Positions 7,691-15,590 are shown, numbered from the stretch's first letter. The stretch: 64,000 bases of DNA from JBEKIK01 sp963845975 (GCA_963845975.1 CAWJUD010000002.1:1550001-1614000), one strand, 5' to 3'. Numbers and translations: made by a program. The notes: generated from the letters alone by a model not told the origin.

Positions 7691-8998
7691 TTATTCCTCT
7701 GGGTTAAGATTGACTGTATCGCACCACGCAGGCGGCGGATCGCAATATCTCGATTTGCGAGTAAGGCACACCACCACCCGCACACCAACAGGCTCTTGCC
7801 CATAACTGCACTCGCCATCAGTGACAAGGATTATCGCTTTCGGCTTCGGCTTTTCTTCGCAGGCAGCACGGATTAGCTCGGCCATGTCAGTGCCGCCGCC
7901 CCCGCTTACTTCGACCTGCTCGGCACGGAACACACTCTTGGCCGATTGTACTTGCGTATCGCCAACCAGAACACGCACGCCGCGGGGATCTGGTATGGAT
8001 CGCAAGGCATTGCTGATTATTCCCATTGCCAAGGCTATGTCTTTGGCTCCCATCGAGCCGGATGAATCCACAGCCACGATAACTTTGGGGATTGGCTTGA
8101 CGTGGGCTGGCAATAACGCACCACCTCTTGGTTGCCGACGATTTGGCTTTTGGTAAGTGAAGGCTCCGAAACCAGACGTAGAACCAACGGCATATTTTAT
8201 TTTGGCTAGTAGTTCTCTGGCGGGATCAATCCTTGGGTGAAGTTTATCTCCCGCCTGCCTTGCTAATCCACCTGGCACACTGCCGCGGCCACGCTGCTCT
8301 TGATATTCCTCGATTGCTTTGGCGGTCGCGGCTTCGATAAGATTCTGCTCATGCTCTTGCAGGCCGGGGTGTTCTTCGCTTGGCGGGCCATCTTCCCACG
8401 GTCGCGGCTGGCCATCGGCGCATGAACCTCCTATCTCGGCGGGCGTAGGTTCGCCGTCTTGGCTCTCTTGCTCACCTTCCTGCCCTTCGCCGTCACCTTC
8501 TGGCGGCTTATCATCATCTTCACCCTGTTGGGATTGCTTTTGTTTCTGTTCCTTCTCTTGCTCAGCAGCCCGTTCCGCCAAGAGGTTGAAATACTGTTCT
8601 GCCGTAAGATTACGGGGTAGACCTAGCTTAGCTGGCGTCACGCCCTCATCCGGGCATGCCAAGCCGGATTGCTCAAGCACATCATTCACCGCCGCGTCCA
8701 CGGCATACCGCCATACTGCCAGCCGGTCGGGCGCAGGCGGATTGCCTAATAGTTTTTCACACCGCTTACAATGTTTCGACCATACATGGACTGTTTCGTG
8801 AAGTACAACGAAGCCAAGATGTTTTAGTTCTCGGCTCTCGATAAAAGCCGGATCGTAATACATGCGGCAATGTTCATCGACCGCCATAGTTCCTAGTCCC
8901 GGTTTCTCTGTCGGAATAAGCGACATGATAGCGTGAGTTAAGTAGGGCATCTTCTTGGCCGCCAATAGGCGGGCTTCGGATAGTTTGCGATTGCTCAC
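7691..8998 (-). CDS. VWA protein with N-terminal metallopeptidase motif (DUF2201-like)
   Basis: The protein has about 435 residues from a GTG at 8998, with AGGAGGG at 9005-9011. The N-terminal half has HETVH at residues 67-71, the zinc-binding HExxH of the putative metallopeptidase domain. A Gln/Glu/Gly-rich linker follows, and then a VWA domain with the MIDAS DSSGS at 311-315, a second metal-site region GGGGTDM, and VTDGE. It lies directly downstream of the MoxR-type ATPase gene (11 bases between), the usual ATPase-VWA pairing in which the ATPase remodels or loads the VWA partner. Finding the pair in a replicon-like island rather than in the core genome is notable. Confidence 0.85.
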   Translation of the reverse strand: MSNRKLSEARLLAAKKMPYLTHAIMSLIPTEKPGLGTMAVDEHCRMYYDPAFIESRELKHLGFVVLHETVHVWSKHCKRCEKLLGNPPAPDRLAVWRYAVDAAVNDVLEQSGLACPDEGVTPAKLGLPRNLTAEQYFNLLAERAAEQEKEQKQKQSQQGEDDDKPPEGDGEGQEGEQESQDGEPTPAEIGGSCADGQPRPWEDGPPSEEHPGLQEHEQNLIEAATAKAIEEYQEQRGRGSVPGGLARQAGDKLHPRIDPARELLAKIKYAVGSTSGFGAFTYQKPNRRQPRGGALLPAHVKPIPKVIVAVDSSGSMGAKDIALAMGIISNALRSIPDPRGVRVLVGDTQVQSAKSVFRAEQVEVSGGGGTDMAELIRAACEEKPKPKAIILVTDGECSYGQEPVGVRVVVCLTRKSRYCDPPPAWCDTVNLNPEE

Positions 8999-9009
8999 TA
9001 ATAACCCTC

Positions 9010-10188
9010 CTATGCCGCCGCCATGACATTCTTGTGGACTTCTAACACCAACTCGTTGAATTGAGCGGGTGCTTTCAACAGTGTTGCCGCACTCGGCACG
9101 GCAAAATACAATCCGCCCGCCGCGGCAATGGCAGGCTCTAGCCATGTCTTTGCCACTTCGGCAAAGCAATCCACAGCAGCTAGCCATCGAGCCTCTGACG
9201 GCTTACCGTTTTTGTCTAAGTCGTAGGTCTTCACCCGGTCAACCAATGCGCCCAGGATCGCCATGATCTGATCGCTGCGGGGTGGAATTGCCAGATAGGT
9301 TTCCAAATCGGTCGGTCCCAATCCTGCCCGTTTATTTATCGCAATGGCAATCCAATCCTCGGGATTGGGCAGGTCCAGGGATTGCTCCCATGTCTGGTAT
9401 TCGATTCCAGCTTCCTCACCCACGCAAGCGGCAATGGCTCGATAACGCAAGAGCGGCTCGGCGTCGATTGCTTCTAAGGAGGCGGCGCATATCGCCGCGT
9501 TAGTCCACGACCGCATGGAAGGCCATGCGCCGGACGCCCTGGCTCGCTCTTTGGGATAGGCTTCCAACAATCCCGGCTTGTGCTTGTGAAACGCTCCGAT
9601 CAGGGATGTATTCCTGCCGATATGTTTTTCCCAATCGGTCGGCAGGGGAATAAAGCTAGGCGTTGGGAATTTCAAGGCATTACCCATGCCACGTTGCCAC
9701 GCTTCTGTATCGGTTTCCCAGGTTAAATGGGCCATGCGATTGGCAAGAGGTGGCTCTAGTTCGCTGCCGTTGGCGGCACAGTCCGGCGGATTACATGCCG
9801 CAACCTTCCAAACTGTATCCGGTAGAACGGCATCGCCCACGCGATTCTCAGCAATCACACCCAATAAGGCGGCTTGTACGGCTGGCGGGCAGGTAGTCAA
9901 TTCGTCGATAAACAGAACATGCTGCCCGAATTGCATATCCTGCGCCCACTTAGGCGGCATAACCGCCATGTAAGGACGCTCACCTTGAACGGGATAAGGA
10001 TAACCGCCAATATCGGCAGGCTCGCGCAACGAGCCTATCAGTGTATAACACTGGCGGCCTACGGCTCTGGCAAAGGCTTCCACGGTTCGGCTCTTGCCGC
10101 AACCAGGCGGGCCGCTGACTAAGGGCGTAACCTTGCCGGTTTGTGCAACGGTCCAGAAAATCAAATTAGGGGTAGTTTTACAGGACAT
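9010..10188 (-). CDS. MoxR-type AAA+ ATPase
   Basis: The 392-residue protein has Walker A GPPGCGKS at residues 26-33 and Walker B VLFIDEL at 91-97, then the sensor 1-like region AACNPPDC and the helical lid typical of MoxR/VWA-associated ATPases. The ATG at 10188 follows AGGAGTTTACC, part of the shared leader. The gene is followed at once by the VWA-metallopeptidase gene, its likely partner. It probably works as a hexameric chaperone-like ATPase for that partner or for another island complex. Confidence 0.85.
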   Translation of the reverse strand: MSCKTTPNLIFWTVAQTGKVTPLVSGPPGCGKSRTVEAFARAVGRQCYTLIGSLREPADIGGYPYPVQGERPYMAVMPPKWAQDMQFGQHVLFIDELTTCPPAVQAALLGVIAENRVGDAVLPDTVWKVAACNPPDCAANGSELEPPLANRMAHLTWETDTEAWQRGMGNALKFPTPSFIPLPTDWEKHIGRNTSLIGAFHKHKPGLLEAYPKERARASGAWPSMRSWTNAAICAASLEAIDAEPLLRYRAIAACVGEEAGIEYQTWEQSLDLPNPEDWIAIAINKRAGLGPTDLETYLAIPPRSDQIMAILGALVDRVKTYDLDKNGKPSEARWLAAVDCFAEVAKTWLEPAIAAAGGLYFAVPSAATLLKAPAQFNELVLEVHKNVMAAA

Positions 10189-10225
10189 GGTAAACTCCTG
10201 GGTACGAGGTGAAAAATTCTGTCCG

Positions 10226-10237
10226 CTCTGGCGGCAT
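10226..10237 (-). promoter_or_regulatory. MPPE leader 12-mer, copy 4, inside a hairpin
   Basis: The minus strand carries ATGCCGCCAGAG 49 bases before the MoxR ATG. Here the element forms the loop and right arm of a perfect 8-base hairpin, CCGCTCTG...CAGAGCGG (10224-10251). A 19-codon upstream frame starting MPPE overlaps the MoxR start. Confidence 0.6.
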
Positions 10238-10278
10238 AATGTCAGAGCGGTAAGAGGGTGTCAGATCGGCTCTCTGCG

Positions 10279-10740
10279 TTAATCTTCGTCGGGAAGCATA
10301 ATCGTGATGCACTGGCTAAGGTCATCATCCGGCCCGCATACGGCTTTCAATTGCACCAGTTTTTGTCGGGGATGACGGTTCGATCCTTCGGGAATATTGG
10401 GGAATATTCGCAGGGAGAAAAGGATGGTGTCTCTGCTGGTCTTGTTTGCGCGTATTGCAAGTTTCAACATCCAGAGTACATCCCACAGCCTGCCTTTAAT
10501 ATCCTGACATGGCGATAATACTTCGCCGTCGCCTTCGATAGGGCATACCCATTGATGAAACGCGGTTGCAGTCATGGCAATGGGGTAAAGGAAACCGGCC
10601 TCTTTGCACATTGCCGGTATCCAGTCATCCCCGGCATATCCCGGTCCAGATAGCTGAACTAGAATTCCATCCTCGATTGCATTTCGGCGCGTGTATGCGT
10701 CGATCACTGGTCCAAAGATGTCGGCAAGATCATTTGACAC
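10279..10740 (-). CDS. DUF6573-like protein
   Basis: The 153-residue protein starts from a GTG at 10740, preceded by AAGGAGTTTATCT. The pattern 'DGxLVxLSGxGxxxxxxxxAxExGFxxPIxMT ... GRLWDVLWMLxxAI ... LKAVCGPxDD ... ITIMLPDED' matches a family seen in plasmids and phages that I know as DUF6573. The function of the family is unknown. The assignment rests on this remembered pattern, not a search. Confidence 0.65.
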   Translation of the reverse strand: MSNDLADIFGPVIDAYTRRNAIEDGILVQLSGPGYAGDDWIPAMCKEAGFLYPIAMTATAFHQWVCPIEGDGEVLSPCQDIKGRLWDVLWMLKLAIRANKTSRDTILFSLRIFPNIPEGSNRHPRQKLVQLKAVCGPDDDLSQCITIMLPDED

Positions 10741-10844
10741 AGATAAACTCCTTGTAATAGGGTTGAAAGGTAAACCATCCTCGCCCTCGCACGCGGCTAC
10801 AAGTCGCAATGAAAGGGCGAAAGGGTCTACCGTCTACCACTACC

Positions 10845-11675
10845 TCACACACCAATTCCCGCTTGTGCGAAATCTTGCATAACCGCCGCTGCCGCCGCAC
10901 TCTTTGCCAGCATGGCCACGTTCTTCAATCCCTCCAATCCCTCGCCCAGGATGTTGGAATAGAGGTTGATGCGATCAACCAACTCTTGAGCCTGTACCGC
11001 CCGAACATTCAGCCGGTTCTCGTTCAGTGTGCCTTTGGATACGGCGTCCAGAAGTTGGGAGGCCTGCTCCTGCACCTCTTTGGTGAGAACGTCCCGGATC
11101 GCTCTGGCGGCGTCGGCATCCATGACGGTCCTGACGGTGGTGATCCGGTTGCCTTCCTGGCAGCCTTCGATTGCCGTGGCCAGTGCTTTCCAGCGAGCTA
11201 GCCAGTGTTCAGGGATGTAGTACACGCCGGAGCGGTCGAAGCCTTTCATGCCGTCCATCTTGGCAATCACGGCAGCTAACGCCTGGCCGACTGCCCCGGA
11301 GGTCAGCACGGCCTTGTGTTTCAAGAACTCCTCGGTGAGCTTGTATTCGTCGGCATAGCCATATTCGGTCTTAACCGCACCATCCAACACCTTGGCCGAG
11401 AAGTTGGTGACGTAGCTATTTACAGCCACATCCCTTTCGATATTTACCAACTCCACGCCGTTTGTCTTTGGCTTCTTGTGGCTAACAATAACCTTATCCT
11501 TGGTGCCGTAAACGTCCTTGATGGAGTTGTGCAAAGCACTCTGATCCGTCCTGGGATTGGGCACGCAACCACCGAAGCCGGCTTGCTCCAACACGTCCTT
11601 GATTGCCTGCAACGGAGTGGGCTGTAGCGTCCAAAATACCATCGCACCGCTAATATCTGTGTGACTCTCGATCAT
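10845..11675 (-). CDS. Phage-type hypothetical protein (DUF6744-like)
   Basis: The 276-residue protein starts at the ATG at 11675, preceded by AAGGAGTTTAC. The middle GFDRSGVYYIPEHWLARWKAL and the Ala-rich helical C-terminus resemble a phage protein family I associate with DUF6744; I am not certain of the number. No catalytic motif is visible. It is the first sizeable gene on the left arm to carry the MPPE leader. Confidence 0.6.
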   Translation of the reverse strand: MIESHTDISGAMVFWTLQPTPLQAIKDVLEQAGFGGCVPNPRTDQSALHNSIKDVYGTKDKVIVSHKKPKTNGVELVNIERDVAVNSYVTNFSAKVLDGAVKTEYGYADEYKLTEEFLKHKAVLTSGAVGQALAAVIAKMDGMKGFDRSGVYYIPEHWLARWKALATAIEGCQEGNRITTVRTVMDADAARAIRDVLTKEVQEQASQLLDAVSKGTLNENRLNVRAVQAQELVDRINLYSNILGEGLEGLKNVAMLAKSAAAAAVMQDFAQAGIGV

Positions 11676-11709
11676 GTAAACTCCTTGTGTGAGGGTGAAA
11701 ATAAACCGC

Positions 11710-11721
11710 TTCTGGCGGCAT
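11710..11721 (-). promoter_or_regulatory. MPPE leader 12-mer, copy 5
   Basis: The minus strand carries ATGCCGCCAGAA 46 bases before the ATG at 11675. A degenerate sixth copy (ACGCCGTCAGAGG) lies just upstream and forms the right arm of a perfect 7-base hairpin, GACGGCG...CGCCGTC (11744-11779). Confidence 0.6.
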
Positions 11722-11819
11722 AACTTTATACAAAACTAGCCTCTGACGGCGTAACCTTCTTAGCGCCGTCTCTGTGCGGTATAGGGTGTCAATAGGGTAT
11801 TTTCCCCTAGTTTTCGGTA

Positions 11820-12140
11820 TTATTCTGGCAGTCCGTTACGATAGCTTTTCAGTGCTACATATCGCACTGGTTTGGATTCGAGATATTCAACGTGGGGCGC
11901 AATAAACAAGCGCAGGGACCGAGTGAATAGGTCTAGCACGACTACAACCCTTGCACGATATTGCCAAGATAAAACTCTAGCACGGTCTATTAGGTCGATA
12001 GCTTGCATGATGCACCTTGAAATTTGCAATTTGCGTTCTAGTTGCGTCAAATCGGCTGGGGTGAATAAAATCACACCAATCGAATCGAAACGCAACACAC
12101 GCGAACCAGGGCGGGTTAAAATTAAAATTCCGCCCTCCAC
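11820..12140 (-). CDS. Hypothetical protein
   Basis: A 106-residue frame begins with a GTG at 12140, only 8 bases after a terminator hairpin and without a clear ribosome site. An internal ATG near 12009 (MQAIDLIDRARVLSWQYRARVVVVLDLF...) may be the true start. The text looks protein-like (alternating helix and strand). No family is recognised. Moderate to low confidence. Confidence 0.4.
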   Translation of the reverse strand: MEGGILILTRPGSRVLRFDSIGVILFTPADLTQLERKLQISRCIMQAIDLIDRARVLSWQYRARVVVVLDLFTRSLRLFIAPHVEYLESKPVRYVALKSYRNGLPE

Positions 12141-12147
12141 AAGAACG

Positions 12148-12177
12148 AAAAAAAGCCGGTCGTTTTAAGGCCGGCTT
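12148..12177 (-). terminator. Rho-independent terminator
   Basis: On the minus strand, AAGCCGG pairs with CCGGCTT across a short loop and is followed by seven T residues. It lies downstream of the small gene ending at 12209, so it would end or attenuate the first transcript of the left arm. Confidence 0.75.
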
Positions 12178-12208
12178 CTTGTAAACTCTCGGATGGTAGA
12201 TAGGGGTA

Positions 12209-12412
12209 TCAAGCGAATAGACTCGTCGGGGTACTCTGAGTTGCTTCCTCAAGGTCGAAGCTTGCGACTACCGCCCATAATCCACGTAATCGTGGGTGGG
12301 TATTGTGCAAAACAGATTGCGCAGCAGACAATCCACGGTGGGTTCGGTATTCATCGGCAACATGCCATTGTTGCACAGATTCACAATACACGATTAAAAA
12401 ATAAGTTGTCAT
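12209..12412 (-). CDS. Small hypothetical protein
   Basis: The protein has 67 residues from the ATG at 12412 (MTTYFLIVYCESVQQWHVADEY...), with a GGGGGTGG stretch upstream on the same strand. It looks like a small alpha/beta protein. It is followed by a terminator. No function is recognised. Confidence 0.55.
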   Translation of the reverse strand: MTTYFLIVYCESVQQWHVADEYRTHRGLSAAQSVLHNTHPRLRGLWAVVASFDLEEATQSTPTSLFA

Positions 12413-12425
12413 AAAATCCACCCCC

Positions 12426-12797
12426 TTATTTCCGTGCAATGCGGGTGGTGAAGGTGCCGTTCTTGCTCTTGCCTTGAATTGTCTTGCCCTCATTCTGTTT
12501 GATGAAGTCGAGAACGGAGGGAATGAATCCTGCGAGACGTTCCCACTGTGCCGCATACAGCGTCACTGGGAACCGAGGGGAGTTAAGGCCATAAACGGAG
12601 ACGGCGCCCTTTTCACCGACTTTGCAAAACAGGGGGCCGGATTGTTGGGTGGACTTCTGCACGAACGCGACCAACAACTCGGCGGCCTTCTCTTGTGTGA
12701 TTGTGCCATTACAAACGGCAGTGATTATCTCGGCTTGCGAGACAATGGGAGAAACCTTGACAGGGGATACACTAGGGGAGATAGTATTGGTAGACAC
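12426..12797 (-). CDS. Phage-like hypothetical protein, first gene of the left arm
   Basis: The protein has 123 residues from a GTG at 12797, with TAGGAG 8 bases upstream. The C-terminal half (VSVYGLNSPRFPVTLYAAQWERL) has a pattern shared by small phage proteins. The N-terminal part may be a helical pair (SQAEIITAVCNGTITQEKAAELLV). It is the gene nearest the central control region, so it may be expressed first. The function is unknown. Confidence 0.6.
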   Translation of the reverse strand: MSTNTISPSVSPVKVSPIVSQAEIITAVCNGTITQEKAAELLVAFVQKSTQQSGPLFCKVGEKGAVSVYGLNSPRFPVTLYAAQWERLAGFIPSVLDFIKQNEGKTIQGKSKNGTFTTRIARK

Positions 12798-13256
12798 GAC
12801 TTTCACTCCTAACAAGTGAGGGTTGTGGATAGGCCGCCTTCATGCGAACTACATGGAGCGCGGCCGTTTTTTCGCTTGTCGAGGGAAAACTACCCAAAAA
12901 GTCAAGTTTTATCGCTTAATCGGGGGGAATCGAGCGGATAATATAGTCAAAAAATGTCAACTAGACACACCCGTTCGACGGGAAAATCGACCTTAAGCAT
13001 TATCGACGCGATAATCATAATTGAGTTTTTGCCTATCTTATCATTGGTGTAACTCTATATATAACATACAGTTAGCACTAGTAGTGTAGTAGGGATAGTA
13101 GGAAAAATGCTTTTTTTACGGCATTTTCAGGGAAAGAATCGACAACCGTTCGGTAATGATTGTTGTAAAATGTTTTGTAGTATGGACTTAGGACAATGGA
13201 CAACCCCACCCCCGGTCTGGACCCATTGGTTGCCTTATATCATTACATTCACCCTT

Positions 13257-13290
13257 GGGAATATTTAAGAAAATCGCCTGTTAAGATAGG
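13257..13290 (+). repeat. Iteron-like direct repeat, copy 1
   Basis: GGGAATATTT, a variable 7-8 base piece, then TCGCCTGTTAAGATAGG. It is repeated at 13497 with only the middle changed. Confidence 0.65.
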
Positions 13291-13458
13291 TAAGAAGTGA
13301 TAGTAATTGTAAAAGGTTATTGAAGGCAATGGGAAGGTCAGACATGGATAGCCCTCCTCCCTTATGTTGGACATACTATGTTGGACAAGAACCCCCAGCT
13401 TGAAGGAGGATTCAACCGGAAGTGACTCACCTTGGAAGTCTTGGAGCGGTTAAGTCGT

Positions 13459-13482
13459 GTGAAGCAGGTGAAACATGTTTCA
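13459..13482 (+). promoter_or_regulatory. Palindromic protein-binding site, copy 1
   Basis: GTGAAGC followed at a 10-base step by the perfect palindrome TGAAACATGTTTCA. Copies 2 and 3 are at 18256 and 18351. The half-site GTGAAAC equals half of a parS site, but the halves point outward here. Confidence 0.6.
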
Positions 13483-13496
13483 ATCTAATCCCTCCC

Positions 13497-13530
13497 GGGA
13501 ATATTTCATTTTTTCGCCTGTTAAGATAGG
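13497..13530 (+). repeat. Iteron-like direct repeat, copy 2
   Basis: Same arrangement as the copy at 13257, offset by exactly 240 bases. A degenerate TCGCCTGTTATAGG occurs again near 13648. Confidence 0.65.
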
Positions 13531-13821
13531 GGAGATGTTTTCAAGATCAGTTGGAAAAGAGTGTCCCCTTGGGGCGAGACCCTACAGGGTGACGGGATGC
13601 AAACTCAGTCCCGTGGATTTTACGACATCACTGTTTAAGCAGTTTATCGCCTGTTATAGGATTATTACATTGATTGGTACTGGCGATCCGGGCCAAGGGT
13701 GACTCTCAACTCCCGGTGCGTATGTCCGCCCTAGCCGGACTAGGCTAGTTTAAGATAGCGGGTTTCGTATCGCTCCTTTGATGTTCCTCGTTAATTTCGG
13801 TCGGAACTCGAATTCTACCGA

Positions 13822-13850
13822 TTGACACTACCCTATTGATGGGCTATAGT
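13822..13850 (+). promoter_or_regulatory. Near-consensus sigma70 promoter
   Basis: TTGACA (13822-13827) and TATAGT (13845-13850) are separated by exactly 17 bases. It points at a short non-coding stretch that ends in a terminator. Confidence 0.75.
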
Positions 13851-13856
13851 TAGAGC

Positions 13857-13927
13857 ATTGTCAAATATACTCTCCGCCGCGGTCAAGTACGGCGGGACAG
13901 CCCTGGCGATAACGGGGCTGTTTTTTT
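13857..13927 (+). ncRNA. Candidate small RNA (two hairpins)
   Basis: From the predicted start near 13857 the transcript would be about 70 bases. Hairpin 1 is CCGCCG...CGGCGG (13874-13895). Hairpin 2 is ACAGCCC...GGGCTGT (13897-13921), followed by seven T residues, a standard terminator. No open frame of useful length lies in it. Its place between the two arms suggests a copy-number or arm-control RNA; that role is inference. Confidence 0.6.
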
Positions 13928-13983
13928 GCGCTTGCCCTTTGATCCCTGGCTGATGGGGGCGCAACCAAATGGGCTAATAAAAG

Positions 13984-14057
13984 TGCAAGCGACTGGACTC
14001 GAACCAGCAACCATGGCCTTAGAAGGACCGCGCTCTGTCCAGTTGAGCTACGCTTGC
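13984..14057 (-). tRNA. tRNA-Arg (anticodon UCU)
   Basis: On the minus strand, acceptor arms GCAAGCG and CGCTTGC pair fully. The D-arm is GCTC...GAGC, the anticodon loop is CTTCTAA (anticodon TCT, reads AGA), and the T-arm is GCTGG-TTCGAGT-CCAGT, with discriminator A. CCA is not encoded. The gene is 74 bases long and looks functional. It lies in the middle of the mobile island, and its first base is also the last base of the stop codon of the small gene upstream. Confidence 0.88.
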
Positions 14058-14236
14058 TAATTGAACGGATCATGCCAACCATGCTTTCTTCTGGGGGCAT
14101 CGGCATAGGCAATGCGTTTTTTCTTTCGCCGTGCAGCATCGTATGCTTTGCATTTATCACATCTACGTCCAACTGACGGACGCCACGGACAGTTTTCCAC
14201 CTGTGGCATTCGTATTGGACCTATACTCCCAAACAT
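14057..14236 (-). CDS. Small Cys-rich protein, resembles the N-terminus of HNH nucleases
   Basis: The protein has 59 residues from the ATG at 14236: MFGSIGPIRM...CPWRP...GRRCDKCKAYDAARRKKR... WHDPFN. The C-x-W-R-P ... C-x-x-C-K spacing and the basic stretch look like the zinc-knuckle opening of phage HNH endonucleases (which continue with FYxSxxW...), but the frame stops where the tRNA begins. It is either a complete small protein or an HNH gene truncated at the tRNA. The stop codon TAG at 14057-14059 touches the tRNA. Confidence 0.5.
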   Translation of the reverse strand: MFGSIGPIRMPQVENCPWRPSVGRRCDKCKAYDAARRKKKRIAYADAPRRKHGWHDPFN

Positions 14237-14464
14237 TAGCCAAGTTTAACGGGTCCTTCCTGCGGCAATTACTTATCGACTAATGGGGGGAACAGTAGAG
14301 CAAGTAGACAGACTTTGTTTCCGGAAAAAAACTGCTAGAATCAGCCATACTGGGACGGTCGGCGGTCGTTGCAACGGCTCCGATCAAGCGGCACCGGGTA
14401 GCGGCGTTTAATCTACCTTTCGACGCCCTACCCGGGGTCGGCCCACTAATGAAGGTAGAATCTA

Positions 14465-15205
14465 ATGGCAATCGACTATCGCAAAGCCTTCCCAGCCCTG
14501 TTTGGGTCTGCCCCTCGTTCCAACGATGAGATTGCGGAGCAACAAGTGGAACAGTGGCGCGCCGAGGCGGAAGCCCTCGCCCGCAATATGTGTGAAAGGC
14601 TCAACGACAGCCTTGATCTGAAAAGTGCGACTATGGCGGGTCGATATGATGATGGTATGCAAGCATTGGCGGTTGTGAAGCAACAATCTTCGACGAAAAA
14701 GGCGTTGGCGGAGATGTTGAAGGTCATTTCCTCCGCCGAGGTTGCGGATGAGGCCCGCGAGTACTTTCTTCGGTTGCTCAATGCCGAAAAAAATAGGGAG
14801 GAATACAAGTGCGATATGCCAAATTTGCTTCGGGGACTCGACCATTTGAGGAAGTTTAGTTGTGTTCCCGACGACAAACTGGAGGAAGCCGTGCAAGACA
14901 CCACCATCAAGAACGTCCTTGCGATGAAGTCGCTAAATACCCCCCAAACCCGGGGCGGGGCTGCCAAGCCGGCGAAGAAAAAAGAGAGAAAATGGGAACA
15001 CGTTTGGAAGATGATCGTTGACGAAAAGGCGACGAAAGGGATCGGCAAGGACCAGAAAATCGCCAATAAGCACAACAGGACTTGTGCGAAGCGAATCACA
15101 GACGAGACCTGCGAGAAGATCGACGCCGAGAAGGTCGCTCAGATTCGGTATGAATATAGCCACCCAACCCGGCACAGTAAGCAGAATCACAAAAAGCGAT
15201 CTTAG
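14465..15205 (+). CDS. Hypothetical protein, first gene of the right arm
   Basis: The 246-residue protein is hydrophilic and helical, with a Lys/Glu-rich, likely coiled-coil middle (STKKALAEMLKVISSAEVADEAREYFLRLL) and a strongly basic C-terminus (HPTRHSKQNHKKRS), which suggests nucleic-acid contact. No catalytic motif is recognised. It opens the plus-strand arm that leads to the replication gene. Confidence 0.6.
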   Translation: MAIDYRKAFPALFGSAPRSNDEIAEQQVEQWRAEAEALARNMCERLNDSLDLKSATMAGRYDDGMQALAVVKQQSSTKKALAEMLKVISSAEVADEAREYFLRLLNAEKNREEYKCDMPNLLRGLDHLRKFSCVPDDKLEEAVQDTTIKNVLAMKSLNTPQTRGGAAKPAKKKERKWEHVWKMIVDEKATKGIGKDQKIANKHNRTCAKRITDETCEKIDAEKVAQIRYEYSHPTRHSKQNHKKRS

Positions 15206-15349
15206 TCGAGGTTCGGAAATATCCAGGTCGTCTCCCTTCCGAACCAAACCTCTACCCCCATAATTCTCGGGGGAAAGCATACCTTTTGGTTCGAGTTGTT
15301 CGGAAATAGCATTCCGAATCTTCGTACTATTGGCACCTGCCGCGATAAT

Positions 15350-15375
15350 TCGGTTAGTTACAAAACACTAACCGA
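15350..15375. promoter_or_regulatory. Inverted repeat ahead of the HTH gene
   Basis: TCGGTTAGT and ACTAACCGA form a perfect 9-base inverted repeat with an 8-base spacer, ending 11 bases before the HTH start codon. It is a likely operator for autoregulation, or a leader hairpin covering the ribosome site. Confidence 0.55.
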
Positions 15376-15386
15376 GAGAGCGGGAC

Positions 15387-15590
15387 ATGCCAAACTTCTT
15401 CAGCACTCGCGAGGTAGCCGACCTACTCGGCACAGAAACTTGGAAGGTCCGCCGTCTTTTTGAATCAGGCGAACTGCCAGAGCCGGACCGATTTGCTGGT
15501 AAGCGGGCAATCCCCTCGAATCAGCTTCCCAAAATCGTCGATGCCTTGCGGCGGCACGGCTGGTTGGAGGCGGAGGTTGTTGCCCAATGA
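15387..15590 (+). CDS. Excisionase-like helix-turn-helix protein
   Basis: The protein has 67 residues of MerR/excisionase type (HTH_17): FFSTREVADLLGTETWKVRRLFESGELPEPDRFAGKRAI. Such proteins bind DNA as accessory recombination factors or small repressors. The TGA stop overlaps the ATG of a second HTH gene, so the two are made together. It may serve the serine recombinase or control the right arm. Confidence 0.75.
   Translation: MPNFFSTREVADLLGTETWKVRRLFESGELPEPDRFAGKRAIPSNQLPKIVDALRRHGWLEAEVVAQ

Larger units (their letters stand above)
12798..13856. other. Non-coding control/origin-like region
   Basis: About 1 kb without a convincing gene separates the two divergent arms. It contains inverted repeats CCCGT-tcg-ACGGG (12970-12982) and ATTATCG-acg-CGATAAT (12999-13015), an AT-rich stretch at about 13020-13150, a direct repeat of TATGTTGGACA (about 13361 and 13376), two 34-base direct repeats exactly 240 bases apart, and one palindromic site. 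This fits an origin and partition/control region, by inference. Confidence 0.5.

Noticed and set aside
8319..8801. 160-residue Ser/Pro-rich plus-strand frame
   Set aside because: It is the antisense of the Glu/Gln-rich linker of the VWA protein.
13459..13482. True parS partition site
   Set aside because: The half-sites match parS but face outward; the consensus TGTTTCACGTGAAACA is not present, and no ParA/ParB is seen.
13475..13702. 75-residue coding frame in the control region
   Set aside because: It runs through the direct repeats, has no ribosome site, and no protein-like character.
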